From NCBI RefSeq assembly GCF_001509835.1, contig NZ_JXTJ01000001.1, positions 62,001-126,000 on the forward strand: 64,000 nucleotides of DNA. The letters are read 5' to 3'. Under the pieces are notes generated by a model. The model was not told the DNA's origin and did no database searches. It worked only from the letters and a program-made list of their open reading frames with translations. The DNA comes from Allobosea sp. WAO (GTDB taxonomy: Bacteria > Pseudomonadota > Alphaproteobacteria > Rhizobiales > Beijerinckiaceae). Positions 16,584 to 25,776 of the stretch are shown here, piece by piece (positions within the stretch are counted from its first letter, which is position 1; each line of letters starts with the position of its first letter). The translations under genes and the position numbers were made by a program.

Positions 16584-17405
16584 TTACCTGGGCGCGAGCG
16601 GGTTGTCGCGGCCGGCGGGTGAGAGCGTGAATATCTCGCAGCCATCGTCGGTGACGCCGACCGTGTGCTCGAACTGAGCCGAGAGCGACCGGTCGCGCGT
16701 CACGGCCGTCCAGCCATCGGAGAGCACCTTCACGCTGGCCTTGCCGAGATTGATCATCGGCTCGATGGTGAAGAGCATGCCGGGCTTCAGCTCGGCGCCT
16801 TCGCCGGGGCTGCCATAGTGCAGGATGTTCGGCGCGTCGTGGAAGACCTCGCCGAGGCCGTGGCCGCAGAAATCGCGTACCACCGAGCAGCGCTCGCCCT
16901 CGGCATAGCGCTGGATGGCGAAGCCGATGTCGCCGGTGGTTGCGCCGGGGCGCACGGCGCCGATGCCGCGCAGCAGGCTCTCATAGGTGATCTCGATCAG
17001 CCGCTCGGCCCGGCGCGGAATCTCGCCGACGCCGAACATCCGGCTGGAATCGCCGTGCCAGCCGTCGAGAATCAGCGTGTAGTCGATGTTGACGATGTCG
17101 CCTTCGCGCAGCGGCTTGTCGTCGGGAATGCCGTGACAGACGACATGGTTGATCGAGGTGCAGATCGACTTGGTGTAGCCGCGATAGAACAGCGTCGCCG
17201 GATAGGCGCCGTTGTCCATGGCGAACTGGAAGGCGAGGTCGTCGAGTCGCTGGGTCGTCACGCCCGGCCGAACCTCGTCGGCGAGCATGTCGAGGCCCTG
17301 CGCGACCAGGCGCCCGGCCTTGCGCATGCCGTGAAAGGCCTCGGCGCCGTGCAGCTTGATGGCGGCTTCGCGTCTCACGCGCGCGATCGATTCGTCGAGG
17401 GTCAT
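16584..17405 (-). CDS. map: Type I methionine aminopeptidase
   Basis: 273 residues with all five metal ligands visible: the two Asp in IVNIDYTLILDGWHGDSSRM, the His in CGHGLGEVFHDAPNI, Glu in LFTIEPMINLG and Glu in SAQFEHTVGVT. The upstream His of CTSINHVVCHGIPDD is also present. It removes N-terminal Met from nascent proteins in the cytoplasm and is normally essential. ATG 17405 has AAGGAG upstream at a slightly long distance (13 bases). Confidence 0.96.
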   Translation of the reverse strand: MTLDESIARVRREAAIKLHGAEAFHGMRKAGRLVAQGLDMLADEVRPGVTTQRLDDLAFQFAMDNGAYPATLFYRGYTKSICTSINHVVCHGIPDDKPLREGDIVNIDYTLILDGWHGDSSRMFGVGEIPRRAERLIEITYESLLRGIGAVRPGATTGDIGFAIQRYAEGERCSVVRDFCGHGLGEVFHDAPNILHYGSPGEGAELKPGMLFTIEPMINLGKASVKVLSDGWTAVTRDRSLSAQFEHTVGVTDDGCEIFTLSPAGRDNPLAPR

Positions 17406-17543
17406 GTCGAAAGGGGCACTCCTTGAGCTTCTTATCTATTGCGTTTGATGGTGCGCGCAAGCGTTCCAGCCCCTCGGTGCCGGCTCATGCGGTCGCAGCC
17501 GCGGGATGGAGGGGGGCGGCCCCAGGCCGATGGCGATCGTGGG

Positions 17544-18464
17544 TCAGGGCTTGCCGATGAGGAATGCGCGCACGGTGGCTACGGTCGCCCCGGGGTTCTC
17601 CTCCATGATCCAGTGTCCGGAATCGGGGACGATACCTTCGCTGACATCGGACGCGGCGAAGCGCATGACCTCCGCCATGGTGAGCCCGAACGATTTCTCG
17701 CCGCCCAGTGCCAGCACCGGCATGGCGAGCTTGCCCTGTTGCGCGAGGAAGGCCCGGTTGTCGATCGCATCCTGATCGAAGGCGGCGAACTGGGCGAAGC
17801 CGGCGTGCATCGCGCCCGGCCGGGCGTAGAGTGCCGCGTAATGCTCGCGCGCCGCTTCGCTGAAGCGGGCCGGGGTTGCGGAGAATTCGTTCCAGAAGCG
17901 GTCGAGATAGATGCGCTCGCGCCCGGCGACCAGGCGCTCCATATCCGGGCCGCCGAAGCGGAAATGCCAGAGCAGCGGGTTCTTGAGGATCTCCTCCCAG
18001 GGGCCGACGCCGGGAAGCGGTGCATCGATCAGGACAAAGCGGGAGACTCGGTCGCGGTACTGGGTGGCAAGGGCGAAGCCGACCATGTTGCCGATATCGT
18101 GGGTGACGAGCTCCGTCCTGGCGATGCCGAGCTTGTCGAGGATGCCGGCGATATCGTGTGCCTGATTCTTCTTGTCGAATCCTCCCGAAGGCTGGGCGGA
18201 AAGCCCCATGCCGCGCAGGTCGGGTACGATCACGGTCCGCTCGCGAGCCAGGTCGGCCGCCATCGGTGCCCACATGTCGCCCGTCTCGCCATAGCCGTGC
18301 AGCAGGACGACCGCCGGCCCGCTGCCGCCGATGCGGACATGCAGCGTCGTGCCGTTGGTGGCGATCTCCTGTGTCCTGAAGCCGGGCGGAAAAGGCTCGA
18401 CCTGGGCCTGAGCTGACGAGGCCAGCAACAGGGCAGCAACAAGGGCAAAGGCGCATTTCAGCAT
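17544..18464 (-). CDS. Exported alpha/beta hydrolase
   Basis: 306 residues with a Sec signal peptide MLKCAFALVAALLLASSAQA. The oxyanion region VVLLHGYGETGDMW and PDLRGMGLSAQP match the epoxide hydrolase/haloalkane dehalogenase subgroup, and the nucleophile elbow reads VTHDIGNMVGFA, with Asp instead of Ser, which is typical of those enzymes. The catalytic His is in PDSGHWIMEENPG. The frame is open to 18632, but ATG 18464 has an AAGGAGGG box seven bases away and starts the signal peptide. Epoxide hydrolase-like activity is an inference from the Asp nucleophile. Confidence 0.85.
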   Translation of the reverse strand: MLKCAFALVAALLLASSAQAQVEPFPPGFRTQEIATNGTTLHVRIGGSGPAVVLLHGYGETGDMWAPMAADLARERTVIVPDLRGMGLSAQPSGGFDKKNQAHDIAGILDKLGIARTELVTHDIGNMVGFALATQYRDRVSRFVLIDAPLPGVGPWEEILKNPLLWHFRFGGPDMERLVAGRERIYLDRFWNEFSATPARFSEAAREHYAALYARPGAMHAGFAQFAAFDQDAIDNRAFLAQQGKLAMPVLALGGEKSFGLTMAEVMRFAASDVSEGIVPDSGHWIMEENPGATVATVRAFLIGKP

Positions 18465-18621
18465 GGCGACCCTCCTTGGTGGCGGCGTCGTTGCCGGTTC
18501 GGTACGAAAGGCCGCGCCTCGCTCCATCAGCGACCAGAACCCGGCCAGGTGCAAGTCTCTCCTGCAGTCGTCAGCATTCGGCGGCTGGCGCGCAAGCGCT
18601 GTGGGGTGTATCAGCGCGCCG

Positions 18622-19473
18622 ATGGCACTCAATGAAACATCTTCGGGCGAGGAACAGCCCTACGGGACCTTCGCGCCGCAGGGGCTGGTGGCGCGGATCA
18701 TCGCGCGCACGCGCCGCGCTTCCGGCTCCTTTCTCGGGCGCAAGTTCGCCTTCGCGCTGCGCCGGCTGGGGCTCAAGGCGCTGAAGGGCCGTCCGGTCGA
18801 CATCGAGGCGCTGGGCGCCCAGATGCGGCTCTACCCGGACGGCAATGTCTGCGAGAAGCGCGTGCTGTTCACGCCGCAATATTTCGACGCACGCGAGCGG
18901 GAGCTGCTGGCCGCGCGCATCGGCGAGGGTTTCTGCTTCATCGATATCGGCGCGAATATCGGGGCCTACTCGCTGTTCGTCGCCGCTAAGGCCGGGCGCC
19001 GGGCGCGCATCCTCGCCGTCGAGCCGCAGCCGGAGATCTTCGCGCGGCTGACCTACAACATCGCCCGCAACCCCTTCGGCACGATCAAGGCCGTGGCCTG
19101 TGCGCTAGCTGACAAGCCGGGCGAGCTGACGCTCTTCCTCGACCCCGCCAACAAGGGTGAATCGAGCGTCCGTCTTCTGCGTTCCAGCACCTCGACCTCG
19201 GTACGGGTGCCAGCGACGACCTTGCTCGCACTGATGCAGAGCGAGGGCTATGAGAAGCTCGATGCGATCAAGCTCGATGTCGAGGGAGCCGAGGACCTGA
19301 TCCTGGAGCCCTTCCTGCAGGACGCGCCCGAGGCGCTCTGGCCGGGCTTCATCATCATCGAGGATTCGCGCGCCCGCTGGCAGGTCGATCTTCCGGCGCT
19401 GCTGGAAGCCAAGGGGTATCGCCTGCTGGCACAGACCCGGCTCAACCTCGTCTACGAGCGCAAGGCCTCCTGA
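18622..19473 (+). CDS. FkbM family methyltransferase
   Basis: 283 residues. The SAM-binding motif appears as FCFIDIGANIGAYSLFVAAK, followed by ILAVEPQPEIFARLTYNI and the late motif LDAIKLDVEGAEDLILEPF that defines FkbM-type O-methyltransferases. Such enzymes often methylate sugars or polyketides, but this copy has no glycan or biosynthetic neighbours, so the acceptor is unknown. The start chosen is ATG 18622 (MALNETSSGEE); the open frame upstream overlaps the divergent hydrolase promoter region. Confidence 0.85.
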   Translation: MALNETSSGEEQPYGTFAPQGLVARIIARTRRASGSFLGRKFAFALRRLGLKALKGRPVDIEALGAQMRLYPDGNVCEKRVLFTPQYFDARERELLAARIGEGFCFIDIGANIGAYSLFVAAKAGRRARILAVEPQPEIFARLTYNIARNPFGTIKAVACALADKPGELTLFLDPANKGESSVRLLRSSTSTSVRVPATTLLALMQSEGYEKLDAIKLDVEGAEDLILEPFLQDAPEALWPGFIIIEDSRARWQVDLPALLEAKGYRLLAQTRLNLVYERKAS

Positions 19474-19554
19474 TCCAGCCTGGCGCGCATGACCGCCCCG
19501 CAAGGCGCGCCGCTTGAGCGTATGGCAGCGAGGCGCATATTTCCGGGATTCGCA

Positions 19555-19574
19555 GCAGGCGCCTTCGCGCCTGC
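19555..19574. other. Short perfect hairpin before the CinA-like gene
   Basis: GCAGGCGC-CTTC-GCGCCTGC, an 8-bp perfect stem with a 4-base loop, ending 12 bases before the ATG at 19587. It could act in the leader of the downstream gene or as the end of the FkbM transcript; sequence alone does not decide. Confidence 0.35.
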
Positions 19575-19586
19575 CCAACCTGGGAC

Positions 19587-20357
19587 ATGCCCATGACCGC
19601 GCCGTCGACCAAGACCTTCGCGCCACCGGTCACCGCCGCGATCCTGGTGATCGGCGACGAGATCCTGTCGGGGCGCACCAAGGACAAGAATATCGGCTAC
19701 ATCGCCGAATTCCTGACCAATATCGGCATCGAGCTGCGCGAGGTCCGGGTCGTGCCGGACCTGATGGACGAGATCGTCTCGGCGCTGAACGCGATCCGCT
19801 CGCGCTACACCTATGTCTTCACCACGGGCGGTATCGGCCCGACGCATGACGATATCACCGCCGATGCCGTCGCCTGTGCCTTCGGGGTCCCGATCGACTA
19901 CGATCCGCGGGCCGTCGCCATGCTGTCCGAGCGCTTCCCGCCCGACCAGCTCAACGAGGCCCGGATGCGCATGACGCGCATTCCCGCCGGGGCCGACCTG
20001 ATCGCCAATTCGGTGTCGAAGGCGCCGGGCTTCCGGATCGGCAATGTCCATGTCATGGCCGGCGTGCCGGCGATCATGCAGGCGATGCTCGACGTCGTCG
20101 CGCCGACCTTGAAGACCGGAGTCAAGATCCTCTCCGAGACGGTGCGTGCCGGCCTGCGCGAAGGCGATATCGGGACCCCGCTCGCGGCCATCGCCGCCGC
20201 CCATCCGGATACCACGATCGGCTCCTATCCGTTCTGGTCGGAAACCGGGCCGGACACCAATCTCGTGGTGCGCTCGCGCGACCCGGAGAAGCTGATGGCC
20301 GCGGTCGCCGCCGTGCAGGCGATGGTCGAGGCGGAGCGGGCGCGCCTGAAGGCTTGA
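19587..20357 (+). CDS. CinA/MoaB-like molybdopterin-binding domain protein
   Basis: 256 residues. The core matches the N-terminal domain of competence-damage protein CinA: AAILVIGDEILSGRTKDKNI, then TYVFTTGGIGPTHDDITADA, with the conserved GGIGPTHDD loop. The nicotinamide-nucleotide deamidase domain of long CinA proteins is absent, as is usual for this short alphaproteobacterial form. Its role is uncertain; related domains hydrolyse ADP-ribose or bind molybdopterin. ATG 19587 or 19593 are both possible starts. Confidence 0.85.
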   Translation: MPMTAPSTKTFAPPVTAAILVIGDEILSGRTKDKNIGYIAEFLTNIGIELREVRVVPDLMDEIVSALNAIRSRYTYVFTTGGIGPTHDDITADAVACAFGVPIDYDPRAVAMLSERFPPDQLNEARMRMTRIPAGADLIANSVSKAPGFRIGNVHVMAGVPAIMQAMLDVVAPTLKTGVKILSETVRAGLREGDIGTPLAAIAAAHPDTTIGSYPFWSETGPDTNLVVRSRDPEKLMAAVAAVQAMVEAERARLKA

Positions 20358-20729
20358 GCCGGGATCGGCAGGCGATGCCGGAATAATTTCAGGTTGCGCA
20401 GGGGAACGGACGCCGGTTCGGCGTATAAGGCGCGCTTATGTCCTGCGAGTGCCTAGTTTGGAAGATTTTTAAAGAATCTAAAGTTTACGAGCGTGCTTGC
20501 TGCTCGAATTTTGTCTTGTGAATGGACGTGTCTGTCCTCCGGCGTTTTGTCGTCGAATCTGAATAGTCACTACGGAGTACTGTCTCTATTTCAGTATTAG
20601 TTCCCGCGCTTTTCTGATCACAATTGTGTTATCCATGTAATCGTGGCCGTTTTTATCGGCCTGTAAACCGCCGTCGTCTATTTTTTGTCTACGGATGCGC
20701 TCCGTGGGGCTGAATGCAAGGGGACGGGC
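20358..20729. other. Low-GC intergenic leader before the chemoreceptor gene
   Basis: 372 bases without a gene. From about 20440 the sequence is markedly richer in A and T than its surroundings and contains a small hairpin GGCCG-N7-CGGCC at 20645-20661. It most likely holds the promoter and a long 5' leader for the chemoreceptor gene at 20730. I could not identify a defined promoter, riboswitch or small RNA in it. Confidence 0.4.
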
Positions 20730-22553
20730 ATGCGGCTAAATCCATTCATGGGCGGCGCCTCGCGCCGCGAGCTCGAAGGTGAGATGGCGGCGCTCAGCCG
20801 CTCGATGGCGGTGATTTCATTCAAGCTGGACGGAACAATTCTCGACGCCAACGAGAACTTCCTGAAGGCGATGGGCTACACGCTGGATGAGGTGCGTGGA
20901 CGGCACCACAGCCTCTTCGTGACGAAGCAGGAAGCGGCCAGCGCCGACTACCGGGAGTTCTGGGCGAAGCTGGCGCGCGGCGAATACCAGGCCCGCCAGT
21001 TCATGCGGGTCGCCGCCGATGGCAGCGAGCTCTGGATCGAGGCGAGCTACAACCCGGTCCTCGATGCCGGCGGCAGGCCGGTGAAGGTGATCAAGTTCGC
21101 GACGGTGATCACCGGGCAGAAGAACCGCGAAGCCGACATGGCCGGGCAACTCGAGGCGATCCGCAAGGCGATGGCGGTGATCGAGTTCTCGCTCGACGGC
21201 ACGATCCTCGACGCCAACGATAATTTCCTCGCCGTCACCGGCTATTCGCTCGCCGAGATCAGGGGCCAGCATCACGGCATGTTCTGCGAGCCGGCCTATC
21301 GCGCTTCGCCGGAATATCGCGGCTTCTGGCAGAAGCTCGGCCGCGGCGAATACGATGCCGGCCAGTATCTGCGCCTCGGCAAGGGCGGGAGCGAGATCTG
21401 GATCCAGGCGAGCTACAACCCGATCTTCGATGCCAAGGGGCAGCCGACCAAGGTGGTGAAATACGCTACCGACATCAGCGAGCAGAAGGCGGCGCGCCAG
21501 CTCGCCCAGGCGGTAGCTGAGGCGCAGGGCGTGATCGGCCGAGCCAAGGACCGCGACCTGACCCAGCGCATCCCGATGGCGGGCAAGGAGGGCGAGGTCG
21601 CCGATCTCTGCAACGGCATCAACGAGCTCCTCGACAACATGGCGCAGGTGATCAGCACCGTCGGCGGGATCTCCGGAAAGGTCGCGGCCGCGGCCGACCG
21701 GATCGCCTCGGAAAGCGTCAACCTCGCCGAGCGGACCGAGGCGCAGGCGTCGAGCCTGCAGCAGACCGCGGCGACCACCGAGGAACTCGCCGCCTCGATC
21801 AAGACCAGCGCCGGCAATTCGCGCCAGGCGGCGGCGCTCGGCGACGAGGCCAAGACCGTAGCCTCGCGCGGCGGCGCCATCGTCGCCGATGCGGTCACGG
21901 CGATGGGGCGGATCGAGCAGGCCTCGACCGCGATCGCCGACATCATCTCGATGATCGACGAGATCTCGTTCCAGACCAATCTGCTGGCGCTCAACGCCGC
22001 CGTCGAGGCGGCCCGTGCCGGCGATGCCGGCCGGGGCTTTGCCGTGGTCGCGTCCGAGGTCCGGGCGCTGGCCAAGCGTTCGAGCGAATCCGCCAACGGG
22101 ATCAAGGAGCTGATCGGCAATTCGAGCGAGCAGGTCCGCTCCGGCGTGAAACTGGTGCAGCAGGCCGGCAAGACGCTGGAGGAGATCGTCAGCGCCGCGA
22201 CCCGGGTCGCCGGCACGATCGCCGACATCTCCAGCGCCGCGGTCGAGCAGGCCAATGGCGTCGACGAGATGGCGCGGACCGTCGCGCATATGGACGAGAT
22301 GACCCAGCAGAACTCGATGATGGCCGATGCCAGCTCCCGGCTCTCGCGCGAATTGCAGGGCGAGACGCAGGCACTGGCGGCGCTGGTCGGGGCGTTCCGG
22401 CTCGGCGCGCGCAGCCCGGCCGACGAGATGGTGGCGAATCTGCGCGCCATGCTGCCGGCCGCGAAGCCCGCGGCGGCTCCGGCCGCGAGGCCGCTCGCCC
22501 GCACGGCGGTACGGGTCGGCAGCGGCGGCGCCGACGGCTGGGCGGAGTTCTAG
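20730..22553 (+). CDS. Soluble methyl-accepting chemotaxis protein with two PAS domains
   Basis: 607 residues with no transmembrane segment. Two PAS repeats occupy about residues 20-130 and 145-255; each has the [18 protein letters not shown] opening and the [16 protein letters not shown] / [16 protein letters not shown] core. A HAMP-like linker ([20 protein letters not shown]) leads to the signalling domain with the hairpin tip [20 protein letters not shown]. The C-terminus GWAEF fits the aromatic pentapeptide that tethers CheR/CheB. A cytoplasmic sensor of redox or energy state is inferred. ATG 20730 has an AAGGGGA box; a TTG at 20685 is less likely. No other chemotaxis gene is present. Confidence 0.9.
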   Translation: MRLNPFMGGASRRELEGEMAALSRSMAVISFKLDGTILDANENFLKAMGYTLDEVRGRHHSLFVTKQEAASADYREFWAKLARGEYQARQFMRVAADGSELWIEASYNPVLDAGGRPVKVIKFATVITGQKNREADMAGQLEAIRKAMAVIEFSLDGTILDANDNFLAVTGYSLAEIRGQHHGMFCEPAYRASPEYRGFWQKLGRGEYDAGQYLRLGKGGSEIWIQASYNPIFDAKGQPTKVVKYATDISEQKAARQLAQAVAEAQGVIGRAKDRDLTQRIPMAGKEGEVADLCNGINELLDNMAQVISTVGGISGKVAAAADRIASESVNLAERTEAQASSLQQTAATTEELAASIKTSAGNSRQAAALGDEAKTVASRGGAIVADAVTAMGRIEQASTAIADIISMIDEISFQTNLLALNAAVEAARAGDAGRGFAVVASEVRALAKRSSESANGIKELIGNSSEQVRSGVKLVQQAGKTLEEIVSAATRVAGTIADISSAAVEQANGVDEMARTVAHMDEMTQQNSMMADASSRLSRELQGETQALAALVGAFRLGARSPADEMVANLRAMLPAAKPAAAPAARPLARTAVRVGSGGADGWAEF

Positions 22554-22561
22554 GACCCCGA

Positions 22562-22621
22562 GCCGGCCGGGTCAGCCATCCCGGCCGGCAGGGATCGGAC
22601 CCGCTGCGGCCATCGCAGCGG
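22562..22621 (+). terminator. Tandem hairpins after the chemoreceptor gene
   Basis: Two perfect inverted repeats in series: GCCGGCCGGG (22562-22571) with CCCGGCCGGC (22580-22589), and CCGCTGCG (22601-22608) with CGCAGCGG (22614-22621). The first starts 8 bases after the chemoreceptor stop. Neither has a T tract. They probably end the transcript or protect its 3' end. Confidence 0.55.
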
Positions 22622-22708
22622 GGACAAGCGACCGGTTTGCACTTGCGCGCGCCGGCCGGATGCGCTTTGCGGAAAAACCAGCCACGTTTTCCGCAGGACC
22701 GCCCCGCC

Positions 22709-23215
22709 ATGGCCGAACCGACCAACAAGGCTTTCCCCGTTTCCTGGGACCAGTTCCATCGCGACGCCCGGGCGCTCGCCTGGCGCCTGGCCGATGCCGG
22801 CCCGTTCGAGGCGATGGTCTGCATCACCCGCGGCGGGCTCGTGCCGGCGGCGATCATCTGCCGCGAGCTCGGCCTGCGGATGATCGAGACGGTCTGCGTC
22901 GCGAGCTATCACGACTACAAGAACCAGACCGAGCTCAAGGTGATGAAGGAGATCGCGCCCTCGATCCTCGCCATCGGCGACGGCAAGGGCAAGGGCGTCC
23001 TCGTCGTCGACGACCTCACCGATACCGGCAAGACCGCCCGCGTCGTGCGCGAGATGCTGCCGAACGCGCATTTCGCCACGGTCTACGCCAAGCCGGCGGG
23101 CGTGCCGGTGGTCGACACCTTCGTCACCGAGGTCAGCCAGGACACCTGGATCTATTTCCCCTGGGATATGGCCCTGTCCTATGTCGAGCCGATCGCCAAG
23201 GGCCATAAGGGCTGA
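22709..23215 (+). CDS. gpt: Xanthine phosphoribosyltransferase
   Basis: 168 residues. The PRPP-binding loop is clear: [20 protein letters not shown], and the N-terminal [20 protein letters not shown] carries the pyrophosphate loop. The C-terminal [17 protein letters not shown] is the purine-contacting hood region of Gpt. It converts xanthine, and more weakly guanine or hypoxanthine, to nucleotides using PRPP in purine salvage. ATG 22709 (MAEPTNKAF) has AGGA upstream. Confidence 0.93.
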   Translation: MAEPTNKAFPVSWDQFHRDARALAWRLADAGPFEAMVCITRGGLVPAAIICRELGLRMIETVCVASYHDYKNQTELKVMKEIAPSILAIGDGKGKGVLVVDDLTDTGKTARVVREMLPNAHFATVYAKPAGVPVVDTFVTEVSQDTWIYFPWDMALSYVEPIAKGHKG

Positions 23216-23229
23216 AGATGTGTCCTGTC

Positions 23230-23263
23230 GTTCCGGGGCGCCGCTCAGCGGCGATCCCGGAAC
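23230..23263. terminator. Nested hairpin after gpt
   Basis: Outer arms GTTCCGGG (23230-23237) and CCCGGAAC (23256-23263) enclose an inner CGCCGC-TCA-GCGGCG hairpin (23239-23253). It lies 15 bases after the gpt stop. It may end gpt transcription; it has no T run and also resembles the intergenic repeats nearby. Confidence 0.45.
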
Positions 23264-23283
23264 CCATGAACACGCCTCATTTC

Positions 23284-23375
23284 GTCATGGTCGGGCTTGT
23301 CCCGACCATCCACGCCTTCAGCGGTCGAGTGTCGTGTTCAAGACGTGGATGCTCGCCACAAGGGCGAGCATGACG
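23284..23375. repeat. Composite palindromic repeat, type 1, copy A
   Basis: Two hairpins, ATGGTCGGG-CTTG-TCCCGACCAT and ATGCTCGCC-ACAAG-GGCGAGCAT, separated by about 40 bases, with outer ends GTCAT and ATGAC complementary to each other. The same composite occurs at 28026 and 31284 (inverted) and at 59459 (same orientation). Confidence 0.8.
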
Positions 23376-23442
23376 GGCTGGAATTGCAGGGTGTCCATCG
23401 GTTCCGGGCCCAGGCCTCCCGGAGTGACTGCGGAAGGGCCGC

Positions 23443-24351
23443 TCAGCCCGCGCTCGGAGCCCTGAGCGCCACGACCATGCCGGTGATGGCGATGGCCATG
23501 CCGGCGATCTCCTGCGCCGAGGCCTTCTCGCCGAGCAGGGCGAAGCTGGCGATGGCGGTCACCGCCGGGACCAGCGGCAGGAACAGGGCCGCGCCGCCGG
23601 CACCGAGCGTCGCGACCGACTGGGTGTAGAGGAACAGCGCCAGCGCGCCGACCAGCACGCCCTGGTAGAGCGCCTGCAGCGCGATCGCCGAGAGCGGCAC
23701 CTGCATCAGGTTGACCGGCTGCACGAGCGCGAGCAGCGGCAGCAGCAGGAGCGACAACAGGCAGGTCGCCATGGTGACCTCGACCGCATCCGCTCCCCAG
23801 CGCCGGCAGAGCACGCCGAACACCGACCAGAGCAGCGCGATCAGCACGAAGAGCAGGTCGCCGATCCAGGCGCCCGCGCGCGTCGGCGTGTTGGACAGAG
23901 CCTCGAAGGCGAAGACGGCGATGCCGAGCACGAGCAGGGCAAGGCCGATGAGCCGGGCCTTGCCGGCGCGCTCGCCGAGCACGAACCAGGCGAGAATCGC
24001 GGTGCAGACCGGGATCAGCCCCGGCGAGATCACCGAGGAATGCAGGGCCGGCGCGAAATGGGCGCCGCCGACCAGGATCAGGCTGTAGGCCGGCCCGACC
24101 AGGGCGGTCAGCACCAGCGCCCGCTTCCAGCCGAGCCTGCCGACCGGGAAGGGCTTCAGGCGCTTCACCGCGAAGGGCAGCATCACCAGCGAGGCCGCGA
24201 GGAAGCGCAGGATGGTGACGTCGCCGGCCGAGAGCCCGTCGGCGACCGACTGGCGCGAGACCACCGATTGCACGCCCCAGATCACGGCGCAGAGCAGGCC
24301 GCAGGCGAGGCCGAAGGCGGGCCGCGAGGTGAGGGGGATGGTCTTGGTCAC
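23443..24351 (-). CDS. DMT-family (EamA) membrane exporter
   Basis: 302 residues with about ten hydrophobic segments in two EamA repeats, the first starting FGLACGLLCAVIWGVQSVVS and the second around ALLWSVFGVLCRRWGADAVE. This is the drug/metabolite transporter superfamily, whose members export amino acids, nucleosides or other small molecules. The substrate cannot be read from sequence. It converges on gpt, with a type 1 repeat between the two genes. Confidence 0.9.
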   Translation of the reverse strand: MTKTIPLTSRPAFGLACGLLCAVIWGVQSVVSRQSVADGLSAGDVTILRFLAASLVMLPFAVKRLKPFPVGRLGWKRALVLTALVGPAYSLILVGGAHFAPALHSSVISPGLIPVCTAILAWFVLGERAGKARLIGLALLVLGIAVFAFEALSNTPTRAGAWIGDLLFVLIALLWSVFGVLCRRWGADAVEVTMATCLLSLLLLPLLALVQPVNLMQVPLSAIALQALYQGVLVGALALFLYTQSVATLGAGGAALFLPLVPAVTAIASFALLGEKASAQEIAGMAIAITGMVVALRAPSAG

Positions 24352-24516
24352 GCGACGGCTTTCCGGCGAAGAGAGCCGGCTCTATGGGCGGGGGCGGGAG
24401 CCGCGGCAAGGGCGGGCAGGCGAGGGCGCTGCTCGCTGGGTGCATGGACGCAACGTCATGCGCCGCCGGCGGATGACGGGTGCGGGGAACCTTCTCCCCC
24501 GGAGGGGAGAGGGGGG

Positions 24517-25575
24517 CTACTCCACCGCCGCGACGAGCCGCTCGAGGAACCCGTCGATCGCGGCCTTGTCGATCCAGCGCAGCACGGCGACGAGGTCGTG
24601 CTCGGGGTCGATCCAGATCAGGTTGTTGCCGGCGCCCTGTGCGCTGAAGCTGCTCGCCGGCAGCTTCGGGTTGGCGTTGAGCCACCAGAGGAAGCCGTAA
24701 TTCGCCAGGGTCGGCGAGGGCTTGAGCGACTGTTCGAGCCAGGCGGAGGGGATCAGCTCGCGCCCGTCCCAAATGCCCTTCTGGGCGACGAGCTGGCCGA
24801 AGCGGGCATGGTCGCGGGCGCTGATGAACAGGCCGCCGCCCCAATGGCCGCCGCCGGGGACCGACTGCATGCGCTCACCGTCGATCTCGACCCATGAGGT
24901 CTCGTAGCCCTCCCAGCGCCAGCCTTGCGAGGCGCCGATCGGGTCCATGATGCGCTCGCGCAGAACCTGCGGCAGCGGCCGGCCGAAGCGGCGCAGCAGC
25001 GCATAGCCGAGCGCGTTCACCCGGACATCGTTGTACTCGTAGAGGCTGCCGGGTTCGCCGAGCTCGCGGCGCTGGCCTTTTCGGCTGTTGTCGGCGCCGA
25101 CGCCGATCTGCCTGAAGTGGTCGACCTGGTCGGATTTGCCGAAGATCTCGCCCTGCCATTCGCTGTTCATGTTGAGCAGGTGGCGCCAGCTGATCCTGGC
25201 ATTGTGCGGGCTCGCGAAATGCGGCCCGTCAACGCTTCTGCCCACGGGCTCGTCGATATCGGCGATCAGACCGTCGGCGACGGCGAGGCCCGCCAGCACC
25301 GAAAGATAGCTCTTGGCGATCGAGAAGGTCATGTCGGCGCGCTCGACATCGCCCCATTCGGCGGCGAGCTTGCCGCCCTTCAGCACGATGCCGGCCGGCC
25401 CGCCGCGCGGCTCGACCGGGCCGACGATCTCAGTCCAGGGACCTTTCTCGTCCCATTCGCGATTCCCGACATAGGCGCCGTCCGGATAGAACATGCTGCG
25501 CGGCCAAGGCGAGTCATGCGCCTGCGCGAATTCAACGGCTGCCTGGAGGCGGGCGGAGGAGAGGGAGCTGGGCAA
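24517..25575 (-). CDS. Beta-lactamase-family serine hydrolase
   Basis: 352 residues of the class C beta-lactamase/penicillin-binding-like superfamily. The SxxK nucleophile motif is TFSIAKSYLSVLAGLAV and the second motif YxN is seen in YEYNDVRVNALGYALL. A C-terminal GAGNNLIWIDPEHDLVAV segment stands in for the KTG-like region. No signal peptide is obvious. Members act as esterases, D-aminopeptidases or 6-aminohexanoate dimer hydrolases; the GGGHWGGGLFISARDHARFG stretch is typical of the last group. Substrate unknown. Confidence 0.85.
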   Translation of the reverse strand: MPSSLSSARLQAAVEFAQAHDSPWPRSMFYPDGAYVGNREWDEKGPWTEIVGPVEPRGGPAGIVLKGGKLAAEWGDVERADMTFSIAKSYLSVLAGLAVADGLIADIDEPVGRSVDGPHFASPHNARISWRHLLNMNSEWQGEIFGKSDQVDHFRQIGVGADNSRKGQRRELGEPGSLYEYNDVRVNALGYALLRRFGRPLPQVLRERIMDPIGASQGWRWEGYETSWVEIDGERMQSVPGGGHWGGGLFISARDHARFGQLVAQKGIWDGRELIPSAWLEQSLKPSPTLANYGFLWWLNANPKLPASSFSAQGAGNNLIWIDPEHDLVAVLRWIDKAAIDGFLERLVAAVE

Positions 25576-25776
25576 GGCGGGGACTCGGGCGTGGTGGAGG
25601 TTGGTGGTGAGGCGGGTTTAGCATTGCTGCGCAGGGGTGTCTTCGCTGCTGGTGGATACGGTGTTGTGCGAGATGAGATGGCTGATGTGGGTCGGGAGCG
25701 GACGTTGGGGTGAGTAGGCGGCACCTGCTCGATAGTCTAATCGTACGATCAGGCGTCTGCGCCTTTGGGGGAATCG

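Noticed and set aside
20645..20661. GGCCG-TTTTTAT-CGGCC hairpin in the chemoreceptor leader as a terminator or riboswitch
   Set aside because: The stem is only five base pairs and the remaining leader shows no conserved riboswitch architecture I can recognise.
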